Shown here: positions 20,101-28,542 of the stretch, piece by piece
Layout: each line of letters opens with the position of its first letter
Position numbering within the stretch: position 1 is the first letter of the stretch
Origin: Azohydromonas sediminis
Lineage (GTDB): Bacteria > Pseudomonadota > Gammaproteobacteria > Burkholderiales > Burkholderiaceae_C
DNA: 64,000 nucleotides
Assembly: GCF_003574675.1 (NCBI RefSeq)
Contig: NZ_QOAZ01000003.1
Location: 104,741 to 168,740, forward strand
Direction of reading: 5' to 3'
Position numbers and translations under genes: made by a program
The notes under the pieces: model-generated
The model's input: the letters and a program-made list of their open reading frames with translations, nothing else
Told to the model about the DNA's origin: nothing
Database searches by the model: none

Positions 20101-20608
20101 CAAGGCCGGCCGCGAGCCCGACCTGCTGGGGCCGCTGTCGGGCGTGTTCGGCTCGACCGAGATCAACCTGCACGCCCCCGCGCTGCTGCCCGACAGCTAC
20201 TGCGGCGACGTGCACGTGCGCCTGAGCCTGTACAAGCGGCTGGCCACCGCCGACCGCGCCGAGGCGATCGACGCGATGCTGGAAGAAATCACCGACCGCT
20301 TCGGCAAGCTGCCACCGCAGGGGCAGACGCTGTTCGACACGCACCGCCTGCGCGTGCTCGCGAAGAGCTACGGCGTCGCGAAGGTCGACGCCGGGCCGCA
20401 GGTGATCGTGATCATGTTCCGCCCGAACCCGCCGGTCGATGCGCTGAAGATCATCGAGCTGGTGCAGAAGAACCGCGCGATCAAGCTCGCCGGCAACGAC
20501 AAGCTGCGCATCGAGCGGCCGCTGGCCGACCCGAAAGAGCGCGCCCAGCTGGTGCGCGACGTGCTGCGCTCGCTGGGCACGCCACGCGTCGAGGCGGCGG
20601 CGGCCTGA
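17147..20608 (+). CDS. mfd: transcription-repair coupling factor Mfd
   Basis: 1153-aa DNA translocase that removes stalled RNA polymerase and recruits UvrA to lesions. N-terminal UvrB-like region (about 1-340) has '[17 protein letters not shown]' and '[14 protein letters not shown]'; the RNA-polymerase-interaction domain begins near '[13 protein letters not shown]' (about 480-545); helicase Walker A '[11 protein letters not shown]' near 627-637 and DEEH in '[16 protein letters not shown]' near 725; the TRG region '[15 protein letters not shown]' and the C-terminal UvrA-contact domain follow. Full length for the family (E. coli about 1148). Confidence 0.97.
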   Translation: MQLPSIAPGKRFTVPRPLGSADALLLARHAQAQAAAGRLLAIVTAEPADVHRLEDEMRFFAPELRVAVFPDWETLPYDTFSPHQDLVSERLATLWRVYKQHDVDVLLLPATTALQRLAPPSFLAAYTFEFKQKQKLDEAALKAQLTLAGYHHVSQVVAPGEYAVRGGLIDLFPMGSPVPYRVDLFDDEVDSIRTFDPDTQRSLYPVPEVRLLPGREFPLDEAARTAFRARWREKMEGDPTKSRIYKDIAQGIASGGIEYYLPLFFDQTATIFDHLGESAALVLHGEVDRALDRFWHDTRERHRFLQHDPERPILPPEDLFLRPDEFFARTQPHATLVVRGEGEVDWARPLPNVAIERGTPEPLKALEMHLHATLHRVLLIAESEGRRETILDLLRDHGIRVPAVDSLQAFEEGDARIAIAAAPLAEGFFWHEPAEGHVIQFITETELFASTREARRRRRQERTSDVDALIKDLSELNVGDPVVHLNHGIGRYRGLVHIDLGDGDSEFLHLEYADKATLYVPVAQLHLISRYTGVSADEAPLHKLGSGQWEKAKRRAAEQVRDTAAELLDLYARRAARRGHAHPFNVHDYEAFAASFGFEETPDQRAAIHAVIHDMTSDKPMDRLVCGDVGFGKTEVALRAAFIAVSGGKQVAILAPTTLLAEQHFQTISDRFGKWPVKVAELSRFRSAKEVKTALDGLADGSVDIVVGTHRLLSPDVKFARLGLLVIDEEHRFGVRHKEAIKAFRSEVDVLTLTATPIPRTLGMALEGLRDLSVIATAPQRRLAIKTFVRNEHNGVIREAVLRELKRGGQVYFLHNEVETILNRRDKLAELLPEARIGVAHGQMPERELERVMRDFVAQRHNVLLCSTIIETGIDVPTANTIVISRADKFGLAQLHQLRGRVGRSHHQAYAYLLVPDLEGLSKVAAQRLDAIQQMEELGSGFYLAMHDLEIRGAGEVLGEHQSGNMQEVGFQLFNEMLAEAVRALKAGREPDLLGPLSGVFGSTEINLHAPALLPDSYCGDVHVRLSLYKRLATADRAEAIDAMLEEITDRFGKLPPQGQTLFDTHRLRVLAKSYGVAKVDAGPQVIVIMFRPNPPVDALKIIELVQKNRAIKLAGNDKLRIERPLADPKERAQLVRDVLRSLGTPRVEAAAA

Positions 20609-20653
20609 GCGCGGGCGGGCACCGGCACGCCGCGCGCCGAGCAGCGCCAGCCG

Positions 20654-21796
20654 TCAGCGACCGTCGGCCAGCGGACGGCGCGCGGCCTCGACGAGCGCCG
20701 GCAGCGCCGCGCTGTCGAGCGCGCGCAGGAACGCGACCAGCGCGCGCTTGTCGTCGCCGGTGAGTCCCAGTGGCGCGAGCAGCGGGCTCTTGCCCTCCAG
20801 GTCGCCGCCGCCGCGGTCGTAGAAATCGACGACGTCGTCGAGCGTCGCGAGCGACCCGTCGTGCATGTAAGGCGCAGTGCGCGCGACGTTGCGCAGCGAC
20901 GGCGTGCGAAACGCGTGGCGGTCCGCCGGGTCGAGCGTGACCTCGAAGCGGCCGAGGTCGGGCGGGCGCGGGTCGGCGAAAGGCGTGAGCGCGCCGGCTT
21001 CGAGCACCGTCTGCACCCCGGGGGCGAGCGGCACGACGAGCCGTGCCGGGCCCGGCACGAAACCGACGCCGGTGGCGTGGTAGCGGTGGTCGGTGAACGG
21101 CGCGTCGCGCTCGCCCACGTGGTGGCAGGCCGCGCAGCGCGCGGCGCCGGTGAAGAGCTCGAACCCGCGCTGCTCGAGCGGCGTCAGCGCCTGCGCGTCG
21201 CCGCCATAGCGCCAGCGGTCGAAGCGCGAGCCGGCCGCGACGAGCGATCGCTCGTACGCGGCGAGCGCCGCGCCGACGGTGTCCATCGATGGCCCCCGCC
21301 CGTCGAACGCGCGTTCGAAGCGCCCGGCGTACTCGGGCAGTGCACGGATGCGCCCGATCACGTGGCCCGGCGAGGGGTTGGCCATCTCGTGCGGGTGCAG
21401 CAGCGGCGACCACGCCTGCGCGTCGAGCGACGGCTCACGCCCGTCGTGGAAAAGCTCGCGCACCCACGCGACGTTGAGCACGGTGGGCGCGTTGCGGCGC
21501 AGGCTGCGGCCCTCGATGCCGACCGCGAGCCGCGACGCGTTGGACGCGAAGCCCTCCTCCGGCACGTGACACATCGCGCACGACATCGTGCCGTTGAACG
21601 ACAGCCGCCGGTCGAAGAACAGCTGCCGCCCGAGTTCGACCTGCGCCGCCGACGGCGGCACCCCCGGCAGCGGCGGCAGGCCGAGCGCGGCGGCGGGCGG
21701 CGGCGGCGCGTCGTGGCGGTCGCCGCACGCGGCAAGGGCTGCGATCGCGCACACGAGCGCCGTCACGCCGAAGCGCGTGGCCGCAGGTGCCGCCAT
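20654..21796 (-). CDS. MauG/cytochrome c peroxidase-family di-haem lipoprotein of the mtoX operon
   Basis: 380-aa di-haem protein. Lipobox 'LAAC' with Cys24 predicts a lipoprotein; two haem motifs CAMCH (73-77) and CAACH (221-225) mark the two cytochrome domains. MauG-type enzymes perform oxidative maturation of other proteins, whereas bacterial CcpA reduces peroxide. Its place 6 nt after a SCO gene, itself overlapping mtoX, matches the conserved methanethiol oxidase cluster in which MauG-like and SCO proteins are thought to mature the copper enzyme. It is convergent with mfd (45 nt between stops). Confidence 0.9.
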   Translation of the reverse strand: MAAPAATRFGVTALVCAIAALAACGDRHDAPPPPAAALGLPPLPGVPPSAAQVELGRQLFFDRRLSFNGTMSCAMCHVPEEGFASNASRLAVGIEGRSLRRNAPTVLNVAWVRELFHDGREPSLDAQAWSPLLHPHEMANPSPGHVIGRIRALPEYAGRFERAFDGRGPSMDTVGAALAAYERSLVAAGSRFDRWRYGGDAQALTPLEQRGFELFTGAARCAACHHVGERDAPFTDHRYHATGVGFVPGPARLVVPLAPGVQTVLEAGALTPFADPRPPDLGRFEVTLDPADRHAFRTPSLRNVARTAPYMHDGSLATLDDVVDFYDRGGGDLEGKSPLLAPLGLTGDDKRALVAFLRALDSAALPALVEAARRPLADGR

Positions 21797-21802
21797 CGCC
21801 CG

Positions 21803-22507
21803 TCAGCGCCGCCGCGCTGCGCTCTCGAGCGCGAGCGTGCGCAAGTCGTTGAGCATCACCTCGGGCTGCAGGAACGCGGCGCTGTAGATCTCGCGCACGC
21901 GCCCGCGCTCGTCGATGAGAAACACCTTCAGCAGGTGCGTCAGCGTGCGCGTGGGTTGCCCGTCGGCGTCGAGCTCGACCTCGACGTCCTGCCCGAAGCC
22001 GTCGAGGATCGGTTTGAGGAAGCGCACCGAGTACGTCGTCAGGAACGCCCACGGCACGTCGCGGTCGCGCGCGTACGCGCCACCGTACAGCTGCATCTGC
22101 GCCGGCGTGTCGTGCGTCGGGTCGAACGACAGCGACACCAGCCGCACGCGACCCTTGAGCAGCGGGTCGGCACGCACGCGCTCGCGCAGGTCGACGAAGG
22201 TCTCGAACGCGAGCGGGCAGCCGATGGGGTCGGTGCAGTAGGTGTAGACGAAGCTCAGCAGCGTCAGCGCGCCGCGCGTGTAGTGCGACAGCCGCCGCGG
22301 CAGCCAGTCGCCGTCGAGCACCCAGCCGTCGGCGGCATGCTGGATCGGCGGCAGCCGGTAGGTGCCCGGCGCGGGAGCGACGAAGTCCTGCTGCGGCCGC
22401 GCGACGAGGCCCTTGCCCGGCTCGTACTGTGCCGCCGGCGCGCTGCCGGCGGCCAGCGCCAGCAGCGCCGCCACGCCAGCGCGCGCCGCTGAAGCACCCG
22501 CCGTCAT
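21803..22507 (-). CDS. SCO1/SenC-family copper chaperone-like protein with CX5C motif
   Basis: 234-aa exported thioredoxin-fold protein; residues 1-26 look like a signal peptide ending 'APAAQ'. SCO proteins deliver Cu to cytochrome oxidase through CxxxC plus a distal His. Here the cysteines are Cys91 and Cys97 in 'YTYCTDPIGCPLAF', spaced by five residues rather than three; the downstream 'LTHLLKVFLID' His is present. ATG at 22507 overlaps the mtoX stop by 4 bp. Context makes copper insertion or disulfide handling for MtoX the likely task. Confidence 0.88.
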   Translation of the reverse strand: MTAGASAARAGVAALLALAAGSAPAAQYEPGKGLVARPQQDFVAPAPGTYRLPPIQHAADGWVLDGDWLPRRLSHYTRGALTLLSFVYTYCTDPIGCPLAFETFVDLRERVRADPLLKGRVRLVSLSFDPTHDTPAQMQLYGGAYARDRDVPWAFLTTYSVRFLKPILDGFGQDVEVELDADGQPTRTLTHLLKVFLIDERGRVREIYSAAFLQPEVMLNDLRTLALESAARRR

Positions 22508-23838
22508 CGGCGCACTGCGGCCAGCCGCGTCGACGCGTCGGCGGCGGCGGTGGCCGACGCCGACTTGGCCGAGAACTTCATGTGGTGCGCGCGGCCGAGC
22601 TTGAGCTTGTAGAAGTCGACCTCGAACTGCGGCTTGAGCTCCTTGCCGTCCCACGCGAAGGCGCGCAGGAACTGCTCGTCGTCGGCGCCCTTCTTGTCCC
22701 AGTTGGCGAGCAGCGACGACGTGATGTAGACGCGCTTGCCGTCCCAGCTCTGCGAGACCATGTTGACCTGCTTGCCGGTGACCTTCTCGTACGTCTGCTT
22801 CGGCGCCTCGGGGTTGCTGAGGTCGAAGTAGCGCGTCTTGCCGTCCATGAAGGTGTTGACCCACAGCCCCTTGCCGTCGGCGGTGATCGAGATGTCCACC
22901 GGCAGCGGGATCTTGGACGGGTCGCCGATCGTCGCGACCTCCTTGGCCTGCCACTGGCCGCTCGCGTCCTGCTTGATCAGCCACAGCTTGGAGGTCAGCG
23001 CGGTGGCGGTGACGGCCCAGTTGTCGCCCGGGTTCAGCGACCAACGGATCTCCAGCGGCGATCCGGGCACGTCGAGCACCTTCTGCGGCTTCATCGACTT
23101 CAGGTCCCACACCACCATCGTGTTGCCGAAGCGCTTCATCGCCTCGGCGTCGGCCACCAGCTTGCCCATGTCCATCATGTAGTTGGTCCAGCCGGTGAAG
23201 CTCGACGTCAGCAGCACGTTCTTCTGCGGGTTGATGCCGATGTCGTAGCCGTAGCCGTCGCCCTTGCCGATCGCGAGCTCCCCGCGCGGCATGTCGTACT
23301 TCTCGACCAGGCCGCCCTGGTTGTTGTACAACGCCATGCCGGTGACGCCGCCGTGGTCCTTCGTGTTCGACAGGCCCTGGATCAGCATCCGCCCGGGCAG
23401 CGCGTAGAACGTGTGCGGGCCGACGTAGCCGGTCTTCTGTGCGAAGTCGGCGATCGTGCGCACGAGCTTCGGCTTGGCCGGGTCGGTGCCGACGTCGAAG
23501 ACGAAGATCTTGTTGTCGTCCAGGCGCCCGGCCCACAGGTAGCGCCGGTCGTCTGTGAAGCCCATGTGGTGCGCCTCGCCGCGCCCGCCCACCGACAGCG
23601 TGTGCACGACCTGCCCGTAGGTCTTGCTGCCGGGACGCACGTCGATCGTCACCAGCTTGTCGGAGCCGTCGCCCAGCCCCTGCACGCCGAGCGTCCACAC
23701 GTGCAGGTACTCCTCCTGGCCCTTGATCAGCTTGCTCGTGTACGGCGAGTTGCAGGTCTCGTCGGCGTGCACCGCGGTCGTCGCGAGTGCAGCCGCCAGC
23801 GCCAGCATCGCCCAGCGCGTCTTGCCCGGCTTGTTCAT
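22504..23838 (-). CDS. mtoX: methanethiol oxidase (selenium-binding protein SBP56 family)
   Basis: 444-aa SBP56-family beta-propeller. Bacterial members are copper-dependent methanethiol oxidases converting methanethiol to formaldehyde, H2S and H2O2. Residues 1-25 ('[25 protein letters not shown]') form a signal peptide, so the enzyme is periplasmic as in known MtoX. Family features include '[23 protein letters not shown]', '[18 protein letters not shown]', '[14 protein letters not shown]', '[16 protein letters not shown]' and the late 'GRAHHMKF' with conserved histidines. AGGAGA precedes ATG at 23838; a longer frame upstream lacks a good start. First gene of mtoX-sco-mauG, divergent from a chemoreceptor. 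Confidence 0.9.
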   Translation of the reverse strand: MNKPGKTRWAMLALAAALATTAVHADETCNSPYTSKLIKGQEEYLHVWTLGVQGLGDGSDKLVTIDVRPGSKTYGQVVHTLSVGGRGEAHHMGFTDDRRYLWAGRLDDNKIFVFDVGTDPAKPKLVRTIADFAQKTGYVGPHTFYALPGRMLIQGLSNTKDHGGVTGMALYNNQGGLVEKYDMPRGELAIGKGDGYGYDIGINPQKNVLLTSSFTGWTNYMMDMGKLVADAEAMKRFGNTMVVWDLKSMKPQKVLDVPGSPLEIRWSLNPGDNWAVTATALTSKLWLIKQDASGQWQAKEVATIGDPSKIPLPVDISITADGKGLWVNTFMDGKTRYFDLSNPEAPKQTYEKVTGKQVNMVSQSWDGKRVYITSSLLANWDKKGADDEQFLRAFAWDGKELKPQFEVDFYKLKLGRAHHMKFSAKSASATAAADASTRLAAVRR

Positions 23839-23902
23839 CTTCGTCTCCTCTCGTGGGTTGGGGCGGTGCCAACGTTGCGCCGCGTTCAGGTCCCAAGGCA
23901 TC

Positions 23903-23914
23903 CGGGTTAACCCG
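23903..23914. promoter_or_regulatory. palindrome CGGGTTAACCCG between mtoX and the chemoreceptor gene
   Basis: Perfect 12-bp palindrome 65 nt upstream of the mtoX start, in a region otherwise lacking features. It could be an operator for the divergent genes; no known regulator is recognised. Confidence 0.3.
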
Positions 23915-24041
23915 TGGCGTCACGGGCGGCCTGGCGGCCGCCCTCCAGGCAATTGACCGGCAACGGCGTCGCATATCGGCGCGATGCCGGCGCCGCCGCG
24001 GTGCGACGATGCCCTGCATCGACCGCTGCCGGGAGATGCCG

Positions 24042-25112
24042 ATGATCGACCTCGTGCGCCGCACCAGCCAGGCCAGCCGTGTGACCTGGGGCTTCGCGCT
24101 GCTGTCGCTGACCACGCTCGCCTTCGGCGTGGCCGCCGACCTCGCGTGGCTCGCCGTGCCGGTGGCGGCGCTGGGACTGCCCGCCGGCTGGATCGTGCGG
24201 CAAAGCATCAAGCTGCCGGTGGAAGACACGGTGCAGGCCGTCATGCGCATCGCCCGCGGCGACCTGCAGACCAAGATCGACTCGCCCGGCCGCGACGAGC
24301 TGAGCTGGTTGCGCCACGAGCTCGACCGCATGCGCAAGCAGCTGCGCACGATGCTCGAAGGCATCGACGCGTCGGCGCTGGCCGTCTCGGCAGCCGCCGG
24401 CGAGATCGCGCAGGGCAACGCGGACCTGTCGTCGCGCACCGAGCAGCAGGCAGCGGCGGTGCAGCACACCGCGAGTTCGATGCACCAGCTCGCCGAGGCG
24501 GTGCGCGACAGCGCCGAGCGGGCCCGCCAGGCGCACGACGAGATGGCGCAGGCGCGCGACGTGGCCGCGCGCAGCGCGACGCTGATGCGCGACGTCGTCG
24601 GCCGCATCGGCGACATCCAGGCCAGTTCGGGGCGCATCGCCGACATCATCGGCGTCATCGACGGCATCGCGTTCCAGACCAACATCCTCGCGCTCAACGC
24701 CGCGGTGGAAGCCGCGCGCGCAGGTGAACAGGGCCGCGGCTTCGCGGTGGTGGCCGGCGAGGTGCGCAGCCTCGCGCAGCGCTGCGCGGCCGCGGCGCGC
24801 GAAGTCAAGACGCTGATCGAGGACTCCGGCCAGAAGGTCGAAGCCGGCAGCGCCCTCGTCGCCGACGCCGGCCGCACGATGGACGAGCTCGCGCAGTGCG
24901 TGCAGCGCGCCGCACAGCTGGTGGCCGAGATGGCCGGCAGCAGCGCCGCACAGAGCAGCGGCATCGCCGAAGTCCACCAGTCGGTGGGGCACATCGACGG
25001 CGCGACGCAGCAAAACGCCGCGCTCGTCGAGCAGATGGCGGCCACCGCGGCCGCACTGCACCAGCAGGCCGAGCAGCTCAAGCACGCCACCGGCGTGTTC
25101 CGCGCCGCCTGA
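24042..25112 (+). CDS. methyl-accepting chemotaxis-like protein lacking a periplasmic sensor domain
   Basis: 356-aa chemoreceptor. Residues about 12-52 hold two short hydrophobic segments separated by only a few residues, so there is no extracytoplasmic ligand domain. A HAMP-like segment ('[22 protein letters not shown]') and the signalling coiled coil follow, with the conserved hairpin tip '[31 protein letters not shown]'. GGGAG at 24031-24035 favours ATG at 24042 (ATGs at 24009 and 24036 are alternatives). Ends with no C-terminal CheR-docking pentapeptide. It is divergent from mtoX; whether it senses energy state or works through a partner is unknown. Confidence 0.88.
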   Translation: MIDLVRRTSQASRVTWGFALLSLTTLAFGVAADLAWLAVPVAALGLPAGWIVRQSIKLPVEDTVQAVMRIARGDLQTKIDSPGRDELSWLRHELDRMRKQLRTMLEGIDASALAVSAAAGEIAQGNADLSSRTEQQAAAVQHTASSMHQLAEAVRDSAERARQAHDEMAQARDVAARSATLMRDVVGRIGDIQASSGRIADIIGVIDGIAFQTNILALNAAVEAARAGEQGRGFAVVAGEVRSLAQRCAAAAREVKTLIEDSGQKVEAGSALVADAGRTMDELAQCVQRAAQLVAEMAGSSAAQSSGIAEVHQSVGHIDGATQQNAALVEQMAATAAALHQQAEQLKHATGVFRAA

Positions 25113-25170
25113 AGGACGCGCGGCGGCCCGCGCGCGCCACCCGCGGCCGGCGCCCGGCCGCGCTGCGACA

Positions 25171-25899
25171 ATGGTGGCCGTGAGCGACGAGCGTGAACTC
25201 TCCCCCGGCCTGTTCGTGCGCGGCATCGTGCCGCCGCTGAAGCTCGCCGACTTCCGGCTGATCGCGTTCGACATGGACTCGACGCTGATCAACATCGAGT
25301 GCGTCGACGAGATCGCCGACGCCGCCGGCCGCAAGGCCGAGGTCGCGGCGATCACCGAGGCCGCGATGCGCGGCGAGATCGCCGACTACAAGGACAGCCT
25401 GCGACGCCGCGTCGCGCTGCTGGCCGGCGTGCCGGTCGAGGCGCTCGAGCACGTCTACCGCCAGCGGCTGCAGCTCAACCCCGGCGCCGACGAGCTGGTC
25501 GCCGCGTGCCGCGACGCCGGGCTGCACACGCTGCTCGTCTCGGGGGGCTTCACGTTCTTCACCGACCGCGTGCGCCGGCGGCTCAACATCGACACCTCAC
25601 GCGGCAACGTGCTCGAGATCGAGAACGGCAGGCTCACCGGCCGGCTCGTCGACCAGTGGTGGGGCGACATCGTCGACGGCACGATGAAGCGCGCCACCGT
25701 GTTCGAGACGTGCTTTCGCATCGGCTGCGAGCCGTCGCAGGCGATCGCGGTGGGCGACGGCGCCAACGACCTCGAGATGATGGCCGCGGTGGGGCTGAGC
25801 GTGGCCTACCGTGCCAAGCCCAAGGTGCGCGCGCAGGCACACGTCGCGATCGACATCGGCGGGCTCGACCGCCTGCTCGAAGTCTTCGAGCCGCGCTGA
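25171..25899 (+). CDS. serB: phosphoserine phosphatase SerB
   Basis: 242-aa HAD-family enzyme catalysing the last step of serine synthesis. Catalytic Asp34 and Asp36 in 'FDMDSTLIN', Ser/Thr motif 'LVSGGFTFFTD', and motif III 'VGDGANDLEMM'; the cap substrate residues 'IADAAGRKAEVAAIT' match SerB. It lacks the N-terminal ACT-like domain of E. coli SerB. ATG at 25171; a GTG two codons later is equally possible. Ends 43 nt from the convergent trpB2 stop. Confidence 0.93.
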   Translation: MVAVSDERELSPGLFVRGIVPPLKLADFRLIAFDMDSTLINIECVDEIADAAGRKAEVAAITEAAMRGEIADYKDSLRRRVALLAGVPVEALEHVYRQRLQLNPGADELVAACRDAGLHTLLVSGGFTFFTDRVRRRLNIDTSRGNVLEIENGRLTGRLVDQWWGDIVDGTMKRATVFETCFRIGCEPSQAIAVGDGANDLEMMAAVGLSVAYRAKPKVRAQAHVAIDIGGLDRLLEVFEPR

Positions 25900-25942
25900 G
25901 CGCGCGGCCCGCCGCGCATCGCCAAGCCCAGCTCAGCCCGGC

Positions 25943-27307
25943 TCAGGCGGGCTCGGGCACGCTCGGCAGCCCGGCGAGCGCCATCGCGAGTTCCTTCTCG
26001 TCGTAGGCCTCGTCCTTCAGCTGGCCGGCGAAGTACTTGTCGTACGCCGCCATGTCGAAGTGGCCGTGACCGCAGAGGTTGAACAAAATCGTCTCGGCCT
26101 TGCCTTCGCGCTTGCAGCGCAGCGCCTCCTCGATCGCGCCCTTGACGGCGTGGTTCGCCTCCGGCGCGGGCACGATGCCCTCGGCGCGCGCGAATGCGAC
26201 GCCCGCGGCGAAGCACTCGGTCTGCGTGTACGCGGTGGCCTCGAGCAGGCCGAGCTCCTTGAGGTGCGACACCAGCGGCGCCATGCCGTGGTAGCGCAGC
26301 CCGCCGGCGTGGAACGGCGGCGGCGTGAACGTGCTGCCGAGCGTGTGCATCTTGGTCAGCGGCGTCATGTGGCCGGTGTCGCCGAAGTCGTACGCGTACT
26401 TGCCGCGCGTGAGCGACGGGCACGCCGCGGGCTCGACGGCGACGATGCGCGGCTTGGCGCCGCCCCTCAGCCCGTGGCCGATGAACGGGAACGCGATGCC
26501 GGCGAAGTTGCTGCCGCCGCCGGTGGCGCCGACGATCACGTCGGGCCACGCGTCGGCCATGCGCATCTGCTCCATCGCCTCCAGGCCGATGACGGTCTGG
26601 TGCATCAGCACGTGGTTGAGCACCGAGCCGAGCGCGTACTTGGTGTCGTCGCGCTGCGCGGCCACCTCCACCGCCTCGCTGATCGCGATGCCGAGGCTGC
26701 CCGGGTGGTCGGGCTGCTTGGCGAGCACGGCGCGGCCGTAGGCGGTCTCGGTCGACGGCGACGGCAGGCAGCGCGCGCCGTAGGTCTGCATCACGGCGCG
26801 GCGGTACGGCTTCTGGTCGTAGCTCACGCGTACCTGGAACACGAGCACCTCGAGCCCGAAGACGCTGCCAGCGAACGCCAGCGACGTGCCCCACTGTCCG
26901 GCACCGGTCTCGGTGGTGAGCTTCTTGACGCCGGCTTGCTGGTTGTAGAACGCCTGCGGCACCGCGGTGTTGGGCTTGTGGCTGCCCGCGGGGCTGACGC
27001 CCTCGTACTTGTAGAAGATGCGCGCCGGCGTGCCGAGCGCCTTCTCGAGGCGGTGCGCGCGGTACAGCGGGCTCGGGCGCCACAGGCGGAACACGTCGCG
27101 CACCGGCTCGGGAATCTCGATCTCGCGCTCGGTCGACACCTCCTGCGCGATCAGCGCCATCGGGAACAGCGGCGCGAGGTCGTCGGGGCCGATCGGCTTG
27201 AGGGTGCCCGGGTGCAGCACCGGCGGCAGCGGCTTGGGCAGGTCGGCCTGGATGTTGTACCAGTACTTCGGCATCTGGTGCTCTTCGAGCAGGAACTTGG
27301 TCTGCAT
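25943..27307 (-). CDS. trpB2: TrpB2-type tryptophan synthase beta-like PLP enzyme
   Basis: 454-aa PLP enzyme of the TrpB2 clade, which makes tryptophan from indole and serine without needing the alpha subunit, or salvages indole. PLP Lys111 in 'SPAGSHKPNTA'; substrate loop 'ETGAGQWGTS'; phosphate cup 'GATGGGSNFAG'. Length and the N-terminal extension ('EEHQMPKYWYNIQADLP') mark TrpB2 rather than TrpB1. ATG at 27307 with GAGGAG upstream. Stand-alone, with no trpA nearby; serB next door would supply serine, a suggestive but unproven link. Confidence 0.92.
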   Translation of the reverse strand: MQTKFLLEEHQMPKYWYNIQADLPKPLPPVLHPGTLKPIGPDDLAPLFPMALIAQEVSTEREIEIPEPVRDVFRLWRPSPLYRAHRLEKALGTPARIFYKYEGVSPAGSHKPNTAVPQAFYNQQAGVKKLTTETGAGQWGTSLAFAGSVFGLEVLVFQVRVSYDQKPYRRAVMQTYGARCLPSPSTETAYGRAVLAKQPDHPGSLGIAISEAVEVAAQRDDTKYALGSVLNHVLMHQTVIGLEAMEQMRMADAWPDVIVGATGGGSNFAGIAFPFIGHGLRGGAKPRIVAVEPAACPSLTRGKYAYDFGDTGHMTPLTKMHTLGSTFTPPPFHAGGLRYHGMAPLVSHLKELGLLEATAYTQTECFAAGVAFARAEGIVPAPEANHAVKGAIEEALRCKREGKAETILFNLCGHGHFDMAAYDKYFAGQLKDEAYDEKELAMALAGLPSVPEPA

Positions 27308-27403
27308 GCGCGTCTCCTCGCTGGTGGAACCGCCGCAGTGTCGCCGCTGCCGGCGCTGCACGACAGCGGGCTGACCCGGGGCCGGCACCCCGACAATCGC
27401 CCG

Positions 27404-28312
27404 ATGGCCCGCGACCCTGCCCCGGCCCTGGCGGCCGCCCTCGCGCGCGAACTCGGCGGCGGCTGGACGCTGCGCCCGCTGGGCGCGAGCGGCTTCTGCG
27501 CGACGTGGCAGGCGCAGCGCGGCGACGTGCGGCTGTTCGTCAAGTCGATGCCCGCCGAGGCGGCCGCGCCGCTGCACGCCGAGGCCGACGGGCTGCGCTC
27601 GCTCGCTGCGACGCGCACGGTCCGCGTCCCGGCGGTGGCCGCCCTCGCCGACGCCGACGCCGGCGACGCGACGCTGCTCGCGCTCGAGTGGCTCGACCTG
27701 CGTGCCCCCGACGCCGGGTTCGGTGCGCGCTTCGGCCGTGCGCTGGCGGCGCTGCACGCGCAGCCGGTGCACCCGCCGCGCTACGGCTGGCCGAGCGACA
27801 ACGTGATCGGCGCGACGCCGCAGCGCAACCGCCCGACGGCCGGTGACGGCATCGACGACTGGATCGGCTTTTTCGCGCGCGAACGCCTCGGCGCGATGCG
27901 CGAGAGGCTCGACGCGCGCCGCTACGGCACACTGATCGGCGCGGTCGACGACGTGATCGCGGCGCTGCCGGCCTTCTTCGCCGACGGCCACGTGCCGCGG
28001 CCGAGCCTGATCCACGGCGACCTGTGGAGCGGCAACTGGGGCATGCTCGCCGACGGCACGCCGGTGATCTTCGACCCTGCCGTGTCGTGGTCCGACGCCG
28101 AGGCCGAGCTCGCGATGATGGAACTGTTCGGCAGCCCGCCGCCCGGCTTCTGGGCCGCGTACCGCGAGGCCATCGGCGTCCACGCCGGCTACGCACGCCG
28201 GCGTGCGCTGTACCAGCTGTACCACCTGCTGAACCACGTCGTGCTGTTCGGCGGTGCGTATCGGCAGCAGGCGCTCGGCGTGGCGCGGGCCTGCGTGCGT
28301 GGGTGGCCGTGA
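27404..28312 (+). CDS. fructosamine kinase-family protein
   Basis: 302-aa kinase of the fructosamine/ketosamine-3-kinase family, which phosphorylates Amadori-modified proteins so that glycation can reverse. Catalytic loop 'LIHGDLWSGNWG' near residues 204-215 and metal motif 'IFDPAVSWSDAEAELAM' near 224-240 are clear; N-terminal lobe 'RLFVKSMP' supplies the Lys. Normal length for the family. Divergent from trpB2 by about 96 bp. Bacterial substrates are largely untested. Confidence 0.88.
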   Translation: MARDPAPALAAALARELGGGWTLRPLGASGFCATWQAQRGDVRLFVKSMPAEAAAPLHAEADGLRSLAATRTVRVPAVAALADADAGDATLLALEWLDLRAPDAGFGARFGRALAALHAQPVHPPRYGWPSDNVIGATPQRNRPTAGDGIDDWIGFFARERLGAMRERLDARRYGTLIGAVDDVIAALPAFFADGHVPRPSLIHGDLWSGNWGMLADGTPVIFDPAVSWSDAEAELAMMELFGSPPPGFWAAYREAIGVHAGYARRRALYQLYHLLNHVVLFGGAYRQQALGVARACVRGWP

Positions 28313-28415
28313 GCCGCAAGCGATCGGCCTGGCGCTGCCGCCCACCAGGCCGGCCGCACGACGGCCGCGCCCGCTGCGGAATGGACGGGCGCCGCGGGTG
28401 GACATGGGCCCCCGT

Positions 28416-28444
28416 CATGCGCATACCAGCCTCGGTACGGCATG
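28416..28444. promoter_or_regulatory. imperfect inverted repeat upstream of the MBL hydrolase
   Basis: CATGCGCATACC (28416-28427) and GGTACGGCATG (28434-28444) form an imperfect dyad about 100 nt before the start of the MBL gene, within a 230-bp gene-free stretch. It could be an operator; weak evidence. Confidence 0.25.
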
Positions 28445-28542
28445 ATCCGGCGTCGTCCAGCCCGACGGCGCACGGTGGCGGACGTCGCGGCGACGTGCGC
28501 GGCCGCCGTCGCCCTGCCTGACCCGCCAGACCTTCGACCGCC

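Noticed and set aside
17066..20344. 1092-codon open frame antisense to mfd
   Set aside because: Same low-complexity composition, and mfd on the other strand has all expected motifs.
22508..25171. Very long minus-strand frame continuing upstream of the SCO gene
   Set aside because: The extension crosses mtoX and the chemoreceptor in a shadow frame; only the final 234 codons are SCO-like, beginning at ATG 22507.
28313..28542. Short plus-strand open frames between the kinase and MBL genes
   Set aside because: They overlap the kinase 3' end or lack start signals and family resemblance.
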